From the NCBI GenBank assembly GCA_964383905.1, contig CAYLJO010000241.1:1-8937 (forward strand): DNA of 8,937 nucleotides, read 5' to 3'. The stretch is from CAYLJO01 sp964383905. GTDB lineage: Bacteria; Acidobacteriota; Blastocatellia; Pyrinomonadales; Pyrinomonadaceae. Under the pieces are notes generated by a model, which worked only from the letters and a program-made list of their open reading frames with translations, searched no databases and was not told the origin of the DNA. This document shows, one piece after another, positions 1 to 6,273 of this stretch; position 1 is the first letter of the stretch; the number at the start of each line of letters is the position of its first letter. The translations under genes were made by a program, and so were the position numbers.

Positions 1-99
1 CCCGCCGGAGTTGGCGGGGCCCTCTTCGGCACGAGCCCGCTGCCGCATCTTGACTACGGGCGCAACGGTTTCACCGGCTCAATCGCCTACGTGTTTTAG
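1..99 (+). CDS. 3' end of an outer-membrane beta-barrel protein (partial)
   Basis: Frame 1 is open from the first base to a TAG at 97-99 and gives the last 32 residues of a protein that starts outside the window. The end, DYGRNGFTGSIAYVF, looks like the last beta-strand of an outer-membrane barrel: alternating polar and hydrophobic residues and a C-terminal phenylalanine, the known recognition signal for the BAM insertion machinery. A TonB-dependent receptor or another large porin-like protein is the most natural reading, but 32 residues cannot decide the family. The stop codon abuts the Shine-Dalgarno of the next gene (AGGGGG, 98-103), so the two are probably co-transcribed and perhaps translationally coupled. 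Confidence 0.6.
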   Translation, partial: PAGVGGALFGTSPLPHLDYGRNGFTGSIAYVF

Positions 100-111
100 G
101 GGGATAACATT

Positions 112-480
112 GTGATCAAGGAAAGAGTGAAAGCGGCGCTGGTTGTCGGATGCATTGGGATGTTTGCCGTCGTCACGTGGGCCGGACCCGCTCCATTGAC
201 AAATTCTTCGGCGGTAGTCAAGCCGGCCTTCATGGATCGCTACAGCAACGACCCCTACTCAAAGGCCGAGCTGCGCGGCAAATGCACCGTCTGTCACGTC
301 GGGCACGGGGGCGGTGAGCGTAATGACTTCGGCGAGGCTTTTGAGGACGCCGGTTACCGCATCACACCCAAGCTGCGTGCGAAGTTCCCAGAGCTCTTTG
401 AGCGCACGCCGCGAACCGAACCAATGGTCAAGCCGCCAGCCAATCCGGCCGATCGCCTTCACGGCCGGAACCCAAATTAA
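112..480 (+). CDS. Small exported protein with a single CXXCH haem-binding motif
   Basis: This 122-aa protein starts at GTG, 8 nt after the AGGGGG Shine-Dalgarno (98-103) that overlaps the upstream stop. Residues 1-24 form a Sec signal peptide (basic MIKERVK, hydrophobic core, likely cleavage at WA|GP). A Cys at residue 14 follows VVG, so a lipoprotein reading is conceivable, but the preceding core is short. The mature part carries one CTVCH at 58-62, followed by a Gly-rich HGGGERNDFG stretch. This is the covalent haem-attachment motif of c-type cytochromes, so a monohaem periplasmic electron carrier or haem protein is likely. There is no obvious distal Met ligand of a classical cytochrome c; the only late Met is near residue 105 in a Pro-rich tail. 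Its partner and substrate are unknown. Position right behind an outer-membrane barrel gene suggests an envelope role. Confidence 0.7.
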   Translation: MIKERVKAALVVGCIGMFAVVTWAGPAPLTNSSAVVKPAFMDRYSNDPYSKAELRGKCTVCHVGHGGGERNDFGEAFEDAGYRITPKLRAKFPELFERTPRTEPMVKPPANPADRLHGRNPN

Positions 481-482
481 TA

Positions 483-505
483 AGAGGGATTTTGATTCAC
501 CCTCT
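483..505. terminator. Weak bidirectional hairpin between convergent genes
   Basis: AGAGGG (483-488) and CCCTCT (500-505) form a perfect 6-bp stem with an 11-nt AT-rich loop. It fills the 23-bp gap between the convergent stops of the haem protein and the minus-strand gene, and overlaps the latter's last codon. No U-tract follows on either strand, so termination here is only a suggestion. Confidence 0.25.
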
Positions 506-1460
506 AACCGCACAGAATGGCTGCGGCGAGGAGCGGTATCGTCAGCTCGTGATGGCCCGTGATTGAGTAGCCACGTCCCGCGCCGCCGGCGGTCGGCCGG
601 CGCACGACGTTGGTCAGCGGTCGATAGGATTGGACGAAGTCAAAGTTGGCGGTGGTAAAGTCCGCGAGCGGGTGGCCCAGGTTGCGCACGAGCGTGATGG
701 TTTTCAGAAAGACCTCCGGAAGCACCACCGCCGAGCCGACGTTTAAATAGACGCCCCCGCCGTTAAGGCGTCGCACAAGCTCCGCGAGTAAACGAAAATC
801 GGTGTGCGTCGTAGCGCCCAAGCTTGCGCCGTCCGCGCGTGGGTGAAAATGGGCGACGTCTGCCCCGACAGCGACGTGCGCCGTGAAAGGTAGGCGCATT
901 TGGTAAGCGGCGCAGAGCAGGGAATAACGTCCGTACGGCGGGTCGAGAGCGAGCAGCGCGCGGCCCAGGGCTTCGCCTAAACCTATCTGGTCACGCGCGC
1001 CATCGCGCGCGGCCTCATTCAGAAGTTTTCCGGTCTCTTCAGCCCCGCCGAACGCGCCCGAGCCGAGCGTGGCGTCAACGTCTTCCGAGGTCGAGCCGGC
1101 CAGTGCTATCTCCGCATCATGAACAAGCACGGAACCGTTCGTGGCAATCGCCGTCACAAATCCGCGCCGCATCAGATCGATGATGATCGGCGCGAGTCCG
1201 GTTTTGATGACGTGACCGCCGATCGCCCAGATGATCGGCTTCTGAAGCTGATGGGCGCGCCGGATCTGCGCGGCGAGACCGCGGAGGCTGCGCACGGCGA
1301 GGATGTTGGGAAGCGTCGAGAGGAAATCCTGCAGCGAGCCGTCTTCTTCGGCCGGGCGCGCAAAATCTTTAACCGTCACCTTGCTCGAGCGCGACGCGAG
1401 CGGGTACGTGTTCACCCCTTCAAGGCTCAGCGGTCGCAGGTCGTCTTCGTATATTGACAC
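504..1460 (-). CDS. Conserved protein, possibly deoxyhypusine-synthase-like
   Basis: The protein is 318 aa from a GTG at 1460, which has AGGAG (complement of 1472-1476) 11 nt upstream. The frame stays open to a TTG at 1526, but that start has no ribosome site and adds a low-complexity extension, so I prefer 1460. Conserved-looking blocks are GGHVIKTG (81-88), TNGS (107-110), GSTSEDVD (122-129), GSGAFGGAEETG (133-144), VGADVAHFHP (198-207), NVGSAVVLPEVF (250-261) and a Gly-rich GGAGRGYSITGHHE near the C-terminus. Repeated Gly-rich turns after hydrophobic strands suggest a Rossmann-like, nucleotide-binding fold. I associate the sequence with a family sometimes described as deoxyhypusine-synthase-like (Geobacter GSU2085 type), but that link is from memory and its reaction is not established. 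It is cytoplasmic, with no signal peptide. It lies downstream of uvrA on the same strand, 142 bp away with a candidate terminator between, so it is probably a separate unit. Confidence 0.7.
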   Translation of the reverse strand: MSIYEDDLRPLSLEGVNTYPLASRSSKVTVKDFARPAEEDGSLQDFLSTLPNILAVRSLRGLAAQIRRAHQLQKPIIWAIGGHVIKTGLAPIIIDLMRRGFVTAIATNGSVLVHDAEIALAGSTSEDVDATLGSGAFGGAEETGKLLNEAARDGARDQIGLGEALGRALLALDPPYGRYSLLCAAYQMRLPFTAHVAVGADVAHFHPRADGASLGATTHTDFRLLAELVRRLNGGGVYLNVGSAVVLPEVFLKTITLVRNLGHPLADFTTANFDFVQSYRPLTNVVRRPTAGGAGRGYSITGHHELTIPLLAAAILCG

Positions 1461-1557
1461 GACTGGCGCATCTCCTATTTTAGGACACTGGTCTTCGGGA
1501 AGAGACCGGACCCGAACGATTCGCAAATACGTCTTTACTACTATTCGAGAATTTTAC

Positions 1558-1590
1558 CAAATCTAAAAGTAACCATTACCGCGGAATGGT
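1558..1590 (-). terminator. Candidate uvrA terminator
   Basis: Read on the minus strand 13 bp past the uvrA stop, ACCATT (1590-1585) and AATGGT (1577-1572) form a 6-bp stem with a 7-nt loop. It is followed by the T-rich tail TTACTTTTAGATTT (1571-1558). The stem is short and the T-run interrupted, so it is only a moderate candidate. Confidence 0.35.
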
Positions 1591-1602
1591 CGCGCGATCA
1601 CA

Positions 1603-4449
1603 TCACGCGATCTTCTTCGGTCGTTCCCGGCGCGGCGCGGCGTGGCCGTTGAGCAGCGGGCGGAGCGCCTGGCCGGTGTGAGAGCGGCGCGTGCGGGCGA
1701 CCTCTTCGGGCGTCCCCGCGGCAACGAGGCGGCCGCCGTGGGCGCCGCCTTCGGGGCCGAGGTCGATGATGTGATCGGCGGATTTAATGACGTCGAGGTT
1801 GTGCTCGATGACGAGCACGGTATTGCCTAAGCTCACGAGGCGTTGAAGCACGTCCAGGAGCTTATGTACGTCGGCGAAATGCAGCCCCGTGGTCGGCTCG
1901 TCGAGAATGTAGACGGTGCGCCCCGTCGCGCGCTTCGACAGCTCCTTGGCGAGCTTGATGCGCTGGGCCTCGCCGCCGGAGAGCGTCGTGGCCGACTGCC
2001 CCAGCTTAATGTAGCCGAGGCCGACGTCGAGCAGCGTCTGTAGCTTCTGCTTGATCTGCGGGATGTTTTCGAGGAGCGGCAGGGCCTCCTCAACCGTCGT
2101 GTCGAGGAGCTCGGCGATCGATTTACCTTTATACTTGACCGAGAGAGTCTCGCGGTTGTAGCGCGCGCCGCGACAGACGTCGCAGAGGACGTAAACATCC
2201 GGCAGGAAATTCATCTCGATGCGCTTCATCCCGTCGCCCTCACAGGCTTCGCAGCGCCCGCCCTTGACGTTGAAGGAGAAGCGACCCGGTTTGTAACCTC
2301 GCTCGCGCGATTCGGGGAGCATCGCGTAGAGCTCGCGGATGGGCGTAAACAGTCCGGTGTACGTCGCAGGGTTAGAGCGCGGCGTGCGGCCGATCGGCGA
2401 CTGGTCGATCTCGATCACTTTATCCACGTGCTCAAGGCCTTCGATCGAAGTATAAGGGCCCGGTTCCGCGAGCGAGCCGTAGAGATGGCGCGCGAGCGCG
2501 CGGTAGAGGATGTCATCGACGAGCGTGGATTTACCGGAGCCTGAAACGCCCGTCACAACGGTGAACAGGCCGAGCGGAAAAGTGACGTCAATCTCCTTCA
2601 GATTGTTCGCGCGTGCGCCTCGCACGGTGATCGCTTTGCCGTTCGGGGCGCGCCTGTGTTCCGGCACCGTGATCGCGAGTGCGCCGCAGACGTAAAGCCC
2701 CGTGACCGATTGCGGGTTGCAAGACACTTCCTCGGGTGTGCCTGATGCGACGAGCTCGCCGCCGTGTGCCCCCGCGCCCGGCCCCAAATCCACCACGTAA
2801 TCGGCGCGACGAATCGTCTCTTCATCATGCTCGACGACGAGCACGGTGTTGCCCAGGTCGCGCAGGGCGCAGAGCGTTTCCAGCAGCCTCTGATTATCGC
2901 GCGGGTGAAGGCCGATGGACGGCTCGTCGAGCACGTAAAGCACGCCGCGGAGTTGCGAGCCGATCTGTGTGGCGAGGCGTATGCGTTGGCCTTCGCCGCC
3001 CGAAAGGGTCGCCGACCCACGGTCAAGCGTGAGATAGCCCAGGCCCACGGTCTGAAGGAATCGCAGGCGGGTCTTAATTTCGCGCAGCACCAGCCCGGCG
3101 ATCTGTTCTTCACGCTCGTTGAGCTTGATCCGGTCGAAAGCGTTGACGGCGTCTTCAATGGGTAGCGCAGTATATTCCGCGATGCCGCGCCCGCCGAGAC
3201 GCACGGCGAGCGATTCGGGCTGCAGCCGGCGGCCGTGGCATTCGGGGCACTCTACCGGTGAGACAAGTTCTTCGAGCGCGAGCTCGACCTTTTCCGAAGG
3301 CGCTTCGTTCATCCGTTCGCGCAGCCAGCGCACCGCGCCCTTCCAGTCGCTCTGGTACGTGTACGCGCCCTGACGAAACAGGAGTTGACCGTCGAGACCG
3401 TAAAAGAAGGCGTGGCGCGCCTCCTGTGGGAGCTCGCCGAAGGGCGTTTGTGGGTCGGCGTTGAAATGATTGACGACGGCCATCAGGGCGCTGCGCAGGT
3501 AAGCCGAGCCCTGTTTATCCGCCGGGCCCATGAAGGCGAGCTTGTCGGCGGCTTCTGTGGCGTCCGGAACGATCTTGACGGGATCGACTTCTAATACCGT
3601 GCCGAGGCCGTGACATCGCTTGCACGCGCCGTAGGCCGAGTTGAAAGAGAACGAGCGCGGCTCGAGTGGCGGGACGTTGATGCCGCAATTGACGCAGGCC
3701 ATCCGCTCCGAATAAAGTTTCTCGTCGCCGTCAACGACGGCGACGAGTACCGCGCCGCCCGTCAGTTTCAAGGCCGTGCGGGTGGATTCCGAGAGGCGCT
3801 CATTAATGCCGGGTTTAATCAGCAGGCGATCGACCACCGCCTCGATGGTGTGGTTGCGCCTTTTATCCAGCTTGATCTCTTCGTCGAGCGAGAGCAGCTC
3901 ACCGTCAACGCGCGCGCGCAGGAAACCGTCTTTGGCGAGCTTTTCAAGCTCTTTCCTGAACTCGCCCTTGCGCCCGCGCACGATGGGTGCGAGGATCATC
4001 ACGCGCTCGCCTTCGGGGAGCGAAAGAACGTTCTGGACGATCTGTTCGACGCTCTGCCTGGTGATCGGCGCGCCGCAGATATGGCAGTGCGGCTGCCCGA
4101 TGGACGAAAAGAGCAGGCGCAGGTAGTCATAAATCTCCGTCACCGTACCGACGGTCGAGCGCGGGCTGCGCGAGACGGTCTTCTGCTCGATGGAGATGGC
4201 GGGCGAGAGGCCGTCAACCGAATCGACGTCCGGTTTTTCTAGCTGGTCCAGGAACTGGCGGGCGTAGGCCGACAGGGATTCGACGTAGCGGCGTTGGCCC
4301 TCCGCGTAAATAGTGTCGAAGGCCAGTGAGGATTTACCCGAACCGGAAAGCCCTGTAATGACGGTCAGGCGGTCGCGGGGGATCTCAACGTTGATGTCCT
4401 TGAGATTATGCTGGCGCGCGCCGCGAACGGTGATGCGATCAATAGCCAT
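1603..4449 (-). CDS. uvrA: UvrABC excinuclease subunit A
   Basis: This 948-aa protein is full length for UvrA, the damage-recognition ATPase of nucleotide excision repair that dimerises and loads UvrB on DNA lesions. Both ABC modules are complete. Module I has Walker A GLSGSGKSS at 33-41, ABC signature LSGGEGQ at 482-488 and Walker B YVLDEPS at 505-511. Module II has Walker A GVSGSGKST at 634-642, signature LSGGEAQ at 823-829 and Walker B YILDEPT at 847-853. Zinc-binding cysteine pairs are present at C252/C255 with C276/C279, and at C733/C736 with C756/C759, the latter being the zinc finger needed for damage recognition. Further CXXC pairs lie at 122-125 and 401-404. The C-terminus ends in a basic RRERPKKIA tail. 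Start is ATG at 4449, with only a weak purine-rich upstream site. It is transcribed divergently from pgsA from a promoter at 4511-4539. I see no clear LexA-type operator. Confidence 0.98.
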   Translation of the reverse strand: MAIDRITVRGARQHNLKDINVEIPRDRLTVITGLSGSGKSSLAFDTIYAEGQRRYVESLSAYARQFLDQLEKPDVDSVDGLSPAISIEQKTVSRSPRSTVGTVTEIYDYLRLLFSSIGQPHCHICGAPITRQSVEQIVQNVLSLPEGERVMILAPIVRGRKGEFRKELEKLAKDGFLRARVDGELLSLDEEIKLDKRRNHTIEAVVDRLLIKPGINERLSESTRTALKLTGGAVLVAVVDGDEKLYSERMACVNCGINVPPLEPRSFSFNSAYGACKRCHGLGTVLEVDPVKIVPDATEAADKLAFMGPADKQGSAYLRSALMAVVNHFNADPQTPFGELPQEARHAFFYGLDGQLLFRQGAYTYQSDWKGAVRWLRERMNEAPSEKVELALEELVSPVECPECHGRRLQPESLAVRLGGRGIAEYTALPIEDAVNAFDRIKLNEREEQIAGLVLREIKTRLRFLQTVGLGYLTLDRGSATLSGGEGQRIRLATQIGSQLRGVLYVLDEPSIGLHPRDNQRLLETLCALRDLGNTVLVVEHDEETIRRADYVVDLGPGAGAHGGELVASGTPEEVSCNPQSVTGLYVCGALAITVPEHRRAPNGKAITVRGARANNLKEIDVTFPLGLFTVVTGVSGSGKSTLVDDILYRALARHLYGSLAEPGPYTSIEGLEHVDKVIEIDQSPIGRTPRSNPATYTGLFTPIRELYAMLPESRERGYKPGRFSFNVKGGRCEACEGDGMKRIEMNFLPDVYVLCDVCRGARYNRETLSVKYKGKSIAELLDTTVEEALPLLENIPQIKQKLQTLLDVGLGYIKLGQSATTLSGGEAQRIKLAKELSKRATGRTVYILDEPTTGLHFADVHKLLDVLQRLVSLGNTVLVIEHNLDVIKSADHIIDLGPEGGAHGGRLVAAGTPEEVARTRRSHTGQALRPLLNGHAAPRRERPKKIA

Positions 4450-4510
4450 GATGCCTGAAACTCACCCGCGCCGCTACAGGTAGAGCAAGCGAGAGGGCGC
4501 AGAACCACCG

Positions 4511-4539
4511 ATTGTAGCCGAGCATCAAGTATCGGGCAA
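4511..4539 (-). promoter_or_regulatory. Predicted sigma-70 promoter for uvrA
   Basis: On the minus strand, TTGCCC (4539-4534) and TACAAT (4516-4511) are separated by 17 bp. The -10 matches the consensus at five of six positions. Transcription would start near 4504, leaving a leader of about 55 nt before the uvrA ATG. No inverted repeat resembling an SOS box overlaps it. Confidence 0.5.
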
Positions 4540-4648
4540 GTTACCCGCGCGTCCGGCGCGGGTGCTGAAAGTACGTGGCTCAAGGATCGATAGAGAAGCT
4601 TGATGTTATCGGCGGAGACGTATTCCCGGAGACGCCCCAAGCGCAAGC

Positions 4649-4697
4649 ATTTCCGCCGGCCACGGCGGCGGAAATTAGTGGGTCAAACGACCCATTA
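4649..4697. repeat. Two tandem hairpins in the uvrA-pgsA divergent region
   Basis: The first hairpin has a perfect 10-bp stem (ATTTCCGCCG 4649-4658 with CGGCGGAAAT 4666-4675) and a 7-nt loop. The second starts at the next base: 9 bp with one G-U pair (4676-4684 with 4689-4697), containing GGGTC-AAAC-GACCC. They lie between the two outward-facing promoters, upstream of both transcripts as I place them. They could be an operator pair, a small RNA end or a remnant of a lost gene's terminator. The rest of 4450-4856 holds the two promoters and no credible gene. Confidence 0.4.
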
Positions 4698-4751
4698 GTA
4701 TCGAGAAGTCGCCACCCGGTCTTCGACCTAGATGCCGGCAGAAACCCTACC

Positions 4752-4781
4752 TTGACACTGCTCGTGAGCGAGTCCTAAACT
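4752..4781 (+). promoter_or_regulatory. Predicted sigma-70 promoter for pgsA
   Basis: A perfect -35 TTGACA (4752-4757) and a -10 TAAACT (4776-4781) are separated by 18 bp. The spacer contains the small palindrome GCTCGTGAGC. Transcription would start near 4788, giving a leader of about 70 nt before the GTG at 4857. Confidence 0.55.
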
Positions 4782-4856
4782 TCGCTTCAACTGAGCCGTC
4801 TTTAAAGTTCGTCGGTCACTTTGAGCGGAAAGCTGAAGTGGAGAGGTTGTAGGGGT

Positions 4857-5597
4857 GTGAACCTTCCGAACGCGCTGACTCTATTGCGCATCTTCATTGT
4901 GCCGTTGCTCGTAGTGGTGCTGCTCACGCCGTTCTCTGAGAACTGGTTAGGCGTACCGCGCCACATCCTCGGCGTTTCGATCTTTCTCGCCGCCGCCCTG
5001 ACCGACTACCTTGACGGCCGTATCGCACGCAGCCGCGATCAGGTCTCGCGCTTGGGGAAGCTCCTTGATCCGATCGCCGACAAGTTGCTCATTTCGGCGG
5101 CGCTGATCTCGCTCGTCGAAAACCAACTGGCCCCGGCCTGGGCCGTCGTGATTATCATCGGGCGTGAGTTCGCCGTTTCAGGGCTGCGTTCGATTGCCGC
5201 GGCGGACGGCGTGGTGATCGCCGCGTCGCGGATGGGAAAATTTAAGATGTTGGCGCAGGTGGTGACGGTGGCGCTCCTGATCGTATCGAGCGCGTCGGGC
5301 AGGCCCCCGGTGGCAAACTTTGGTCGCCCCTTCCCGGCTATCGAATTCTGGTCCGTCCCTGAGCTGCGCACTGCCTGGCGTCACCTGTTCGGCCAGGGCG
5401 TGACGACCACGAATGACTGGCAGGTGCTGCTCTACACGGCCGGCCGCGCTTTGCTGTGGATCGTAGTGGTGTCGGCGTGTCTCTCGATGTACGGGTATTT
5501 CCGCGCCTTCTATCAAGCCGTGATCGGGCGCCCCGCATTAGATGGCGAAACCAAGGCGGCCGACGTGGCTGCCGTCAGGGGATCGAGCCAACCCTAG
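4857..5597 (+). CDS. pgsA: CDP-diacylglycerol--glycerol-3-phosphate 3-phosphatidyltransferase
   Basis: This membrane enzyme makes phosphatidylglycerol phosphate from CDP-diacylglycerol and sn-glycerol 3-phosphate, the committed step to phosphatidylglycerol and cardiolipin. The start chosen is GTG at 4857, giving the typical N-terminus MNLPNALTLLRI, with GGAGAGG (4840-4846) 10 nt upstream; an in-frame TTG at 4821 would add 12 atypical residues. The CDP-alcohol phosphotransferase motif is intact: D50, D53, G54, A57, R58, G67, D71 and D75, in the exact DX2DGX2ARX8GX3DX3D spacing. Several hydrophobic segments (about 8-25, 38-50, 75-102, 128-145, 191-212) fit the usual multi-span topology. The protein is 246 aa, longer than common bacterial homologues of about 180-200 aa. 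The excess is a polar stretch at roughly 147-190 between the last two membrane segments, plus a polar C-terminal tail. It has its own promoter upstream and a strong hairpin 41 bp after the stop, so it looks monocistronic. Confidence 0.93.
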   Translation: MNLPNALTLLRIFIVPLLVVVLLTPFSENWLGVPRHILGVSIFLAAALTDYLDGRIARSRDQVSRLGKLLDPIADKLLISAALISLVENQLAPAWAVVIIIGREFAVSGLRSIAAADGVVIAASRMGKFKMLAQVVTVALLIVSSASGRPPVANFGRPFPAIEFWSVPELRTAWRHLFGQGVTTTNDWQVLLYTAGRALLWIVVVSACLSMYGYFRAFYQAVIGRPALDGETKAADVAAVRGSSQP

Positions 5598-5612
5598 ATT
5601 AGAGTGACAAAG

Positions 5613-5680
5613 CTTTAGTCGGTTAGGAACTAAAGAAGGCTTAAGAGCCGCGGGCCGTTGCGGCCCGCGGCTCTTAAGCC
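5613..5680 (+). terminator. Tandem hairpins after pgsA, the second a perfect 20-bp stem
   Basis: Hairpin 1 is CTTTAGT (5613-5619) with ACTAAAG (5629-5635), 7 bp and a 9-nt loop. Hairpin 2 has arms 5638-5657 and 5661-5680, a perfect 20-bp inverted repeat with a 3-nt loop TTG. It can extend by two A-T pairs, and the core is GC-only. The tail is TTTAAGG, so there is no real U-tract. It is placed as a transcription terminator or 3'-end stabiliser for pgsA. From here to 5755 I see nothing else. Confidence 0.6.
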
Positions 5681-5755
5681 TTTAAGGCATGGGTGGGTGC
5701 GCGGAAAGAGCTTGATCCGCGCAAAAGTCCAGTGAAGCGAGTCGGGGGTGAGGCT

Positions 5756-5885
5756 TTAGTCAAACTTCCGGCCGGCGAAGGGACGGAAGGGTCGGCTGGC
5801 GAAGAACATCATTACCCCGATCCTTCACCGCACTCCGACGAGAAGCGCAGGAATCAGCAGGACTAAACCCGCTAACCTTGAGCAT
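5756..5885 (-). pseudogene. Possible decayed small membrane-protein ORF
   Basis: On the minus strand one frame reads LAGLVLLIPALLVGVR (5875-5828), a TGA (5827-5825), then RIGVMMFFASRPFRPF and a short basic end to TAA at 5756-5758. The first half is a plausible membrane span and the second continues hydrophobic then becomes basic, as in small single-span proteins. A natural start, ATG CTC AAG at 5885-5877, is one base out of frame. So one frameshift and one stop separate it from a roughly 40-aa membrane peptide. Dropping the 12 bases around the TGA would give a seamless VGVGVMMFF reading. It could instead be chance composition. It lies just downstream of the intact 53-aa membrane ORF on the same strand. 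Confidence 0.25.
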
Positions 5886-5939
5886 CCTGCGCCCTTTACC
5901 GACAGAATCCGAGGGGCAAAGTGCTTTCGAACGTGAATA

Positions 5940-6101
5940 CTACGATTTGGGTAAACCCTTGTCCTGGGGAGATAATTCTCGCAGCCACTTACCGATCACA
6001 AACAGGACCACGCCAACGACGATCAAGGAGATCAGGGTGGCGATTAAGAACGGAAAGCCTGCATCGTCGATAGCTTCAAGAAAAAAGAGTAGGGTCACCA
6101 T
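5940..6101 (-). CDS. 53-aa single-span membrane protein of unknown function
   Basis: ATG at 6101 to TAG at 5940-5942 encodes 53 residues. Residues 17-37 (FPFLIATLISLIVVGVVLFVI) form a clean transmembrane helix, followed by GKWLRELSPQDKGLPKS, a basic then polar tail typical of a cytoplasmic end. The N-terminus MVTLLFFLEAIDDAG is hydrophobic then acidic, so it would face outward. An in-frame TAG lies two codons upstream of the ATG, so the start cannot be further upstream; the next codon is GTG, an alternative start. I see no good Shine-Dalgarno, which lowers confidence. I do not recognise a family. The opposite strand over this stretch reads as an unconvincing, composition-biased frame that runs through the hairpin at 6219-6259. 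Confidence 0.5.
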   Translation of the reverse strand: MVTLLFFLEAIDDAGFPFLIATLISLIVVGVVLFVIGKWLRELSPQDKGLPKS

Positions 6102-6218
6102 AAGCTATAAAACCAACAATTCTGTTCAAGTTGAGTGTGGAACCAGGTATTGCTCGGAGCCGGCTCTCACTCGCGCATGTCTCCTGTTTTCGGCCGAGCT
6201 TGAAAGTCAGTGTGCCGA

Positions 6219-6259
6219 CGACACTCGGCGGCCGGGTCGAACCCGGCCGCCGAGTGTCG
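6219..6259 (-). terminator. Perfect 19-bp hairpin after the FlgT-C-like gene
   Basis: Arms 6219-6237 and 6241-6259 are perfect 19-bp complements around a 3-nt loop CGA. The stem is very GC-rich (core GGCGGCCGGGT). On the minus strand it starts 14 bp past the stop at 6274. The following bases are TCGGCACACTG, so no U-tract. It parallels the pgsA hairpin and is placed as a 3'-end or terminator structure. Between it and the 53-aa ORF (6102-6218) I see no gene. Confidence 0.55.
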
Positions 6260-6273
6260 AACGGTCTTGATCA

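Noticed and set aside
1461..1526. TTG-started N-terminal extension of the minus-strand gene at 504-1460
   Set aside because: No Shine-Dalgarno for the TTG. AGGAG precedes the internal GTG at 1460, whose product starts with a plausible SIYEDD N-terminus.
3610..4242. 210-codon plus-strand frame inside uvrA
   Set aside because: Antisense shadow of uvrA caused by GC-rich codon bias; the uvrA reading contains all family motifs.
4575..4778. 67-codon plus-strand frame upstream of pgsA
   Set aside because: It spans both tandem hairpins and the pgsA promoter, has no ribosome site and no protein-like pattern.
5878..6270. 130-codon plus-strand frame
   Set aside because: TTG start without ribosome site, composition-biased Ser/Thr/Arg-rich protein, and it passes through the 19-bp hairpin. 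The opposite strand carries a more convincing membrane ORF.
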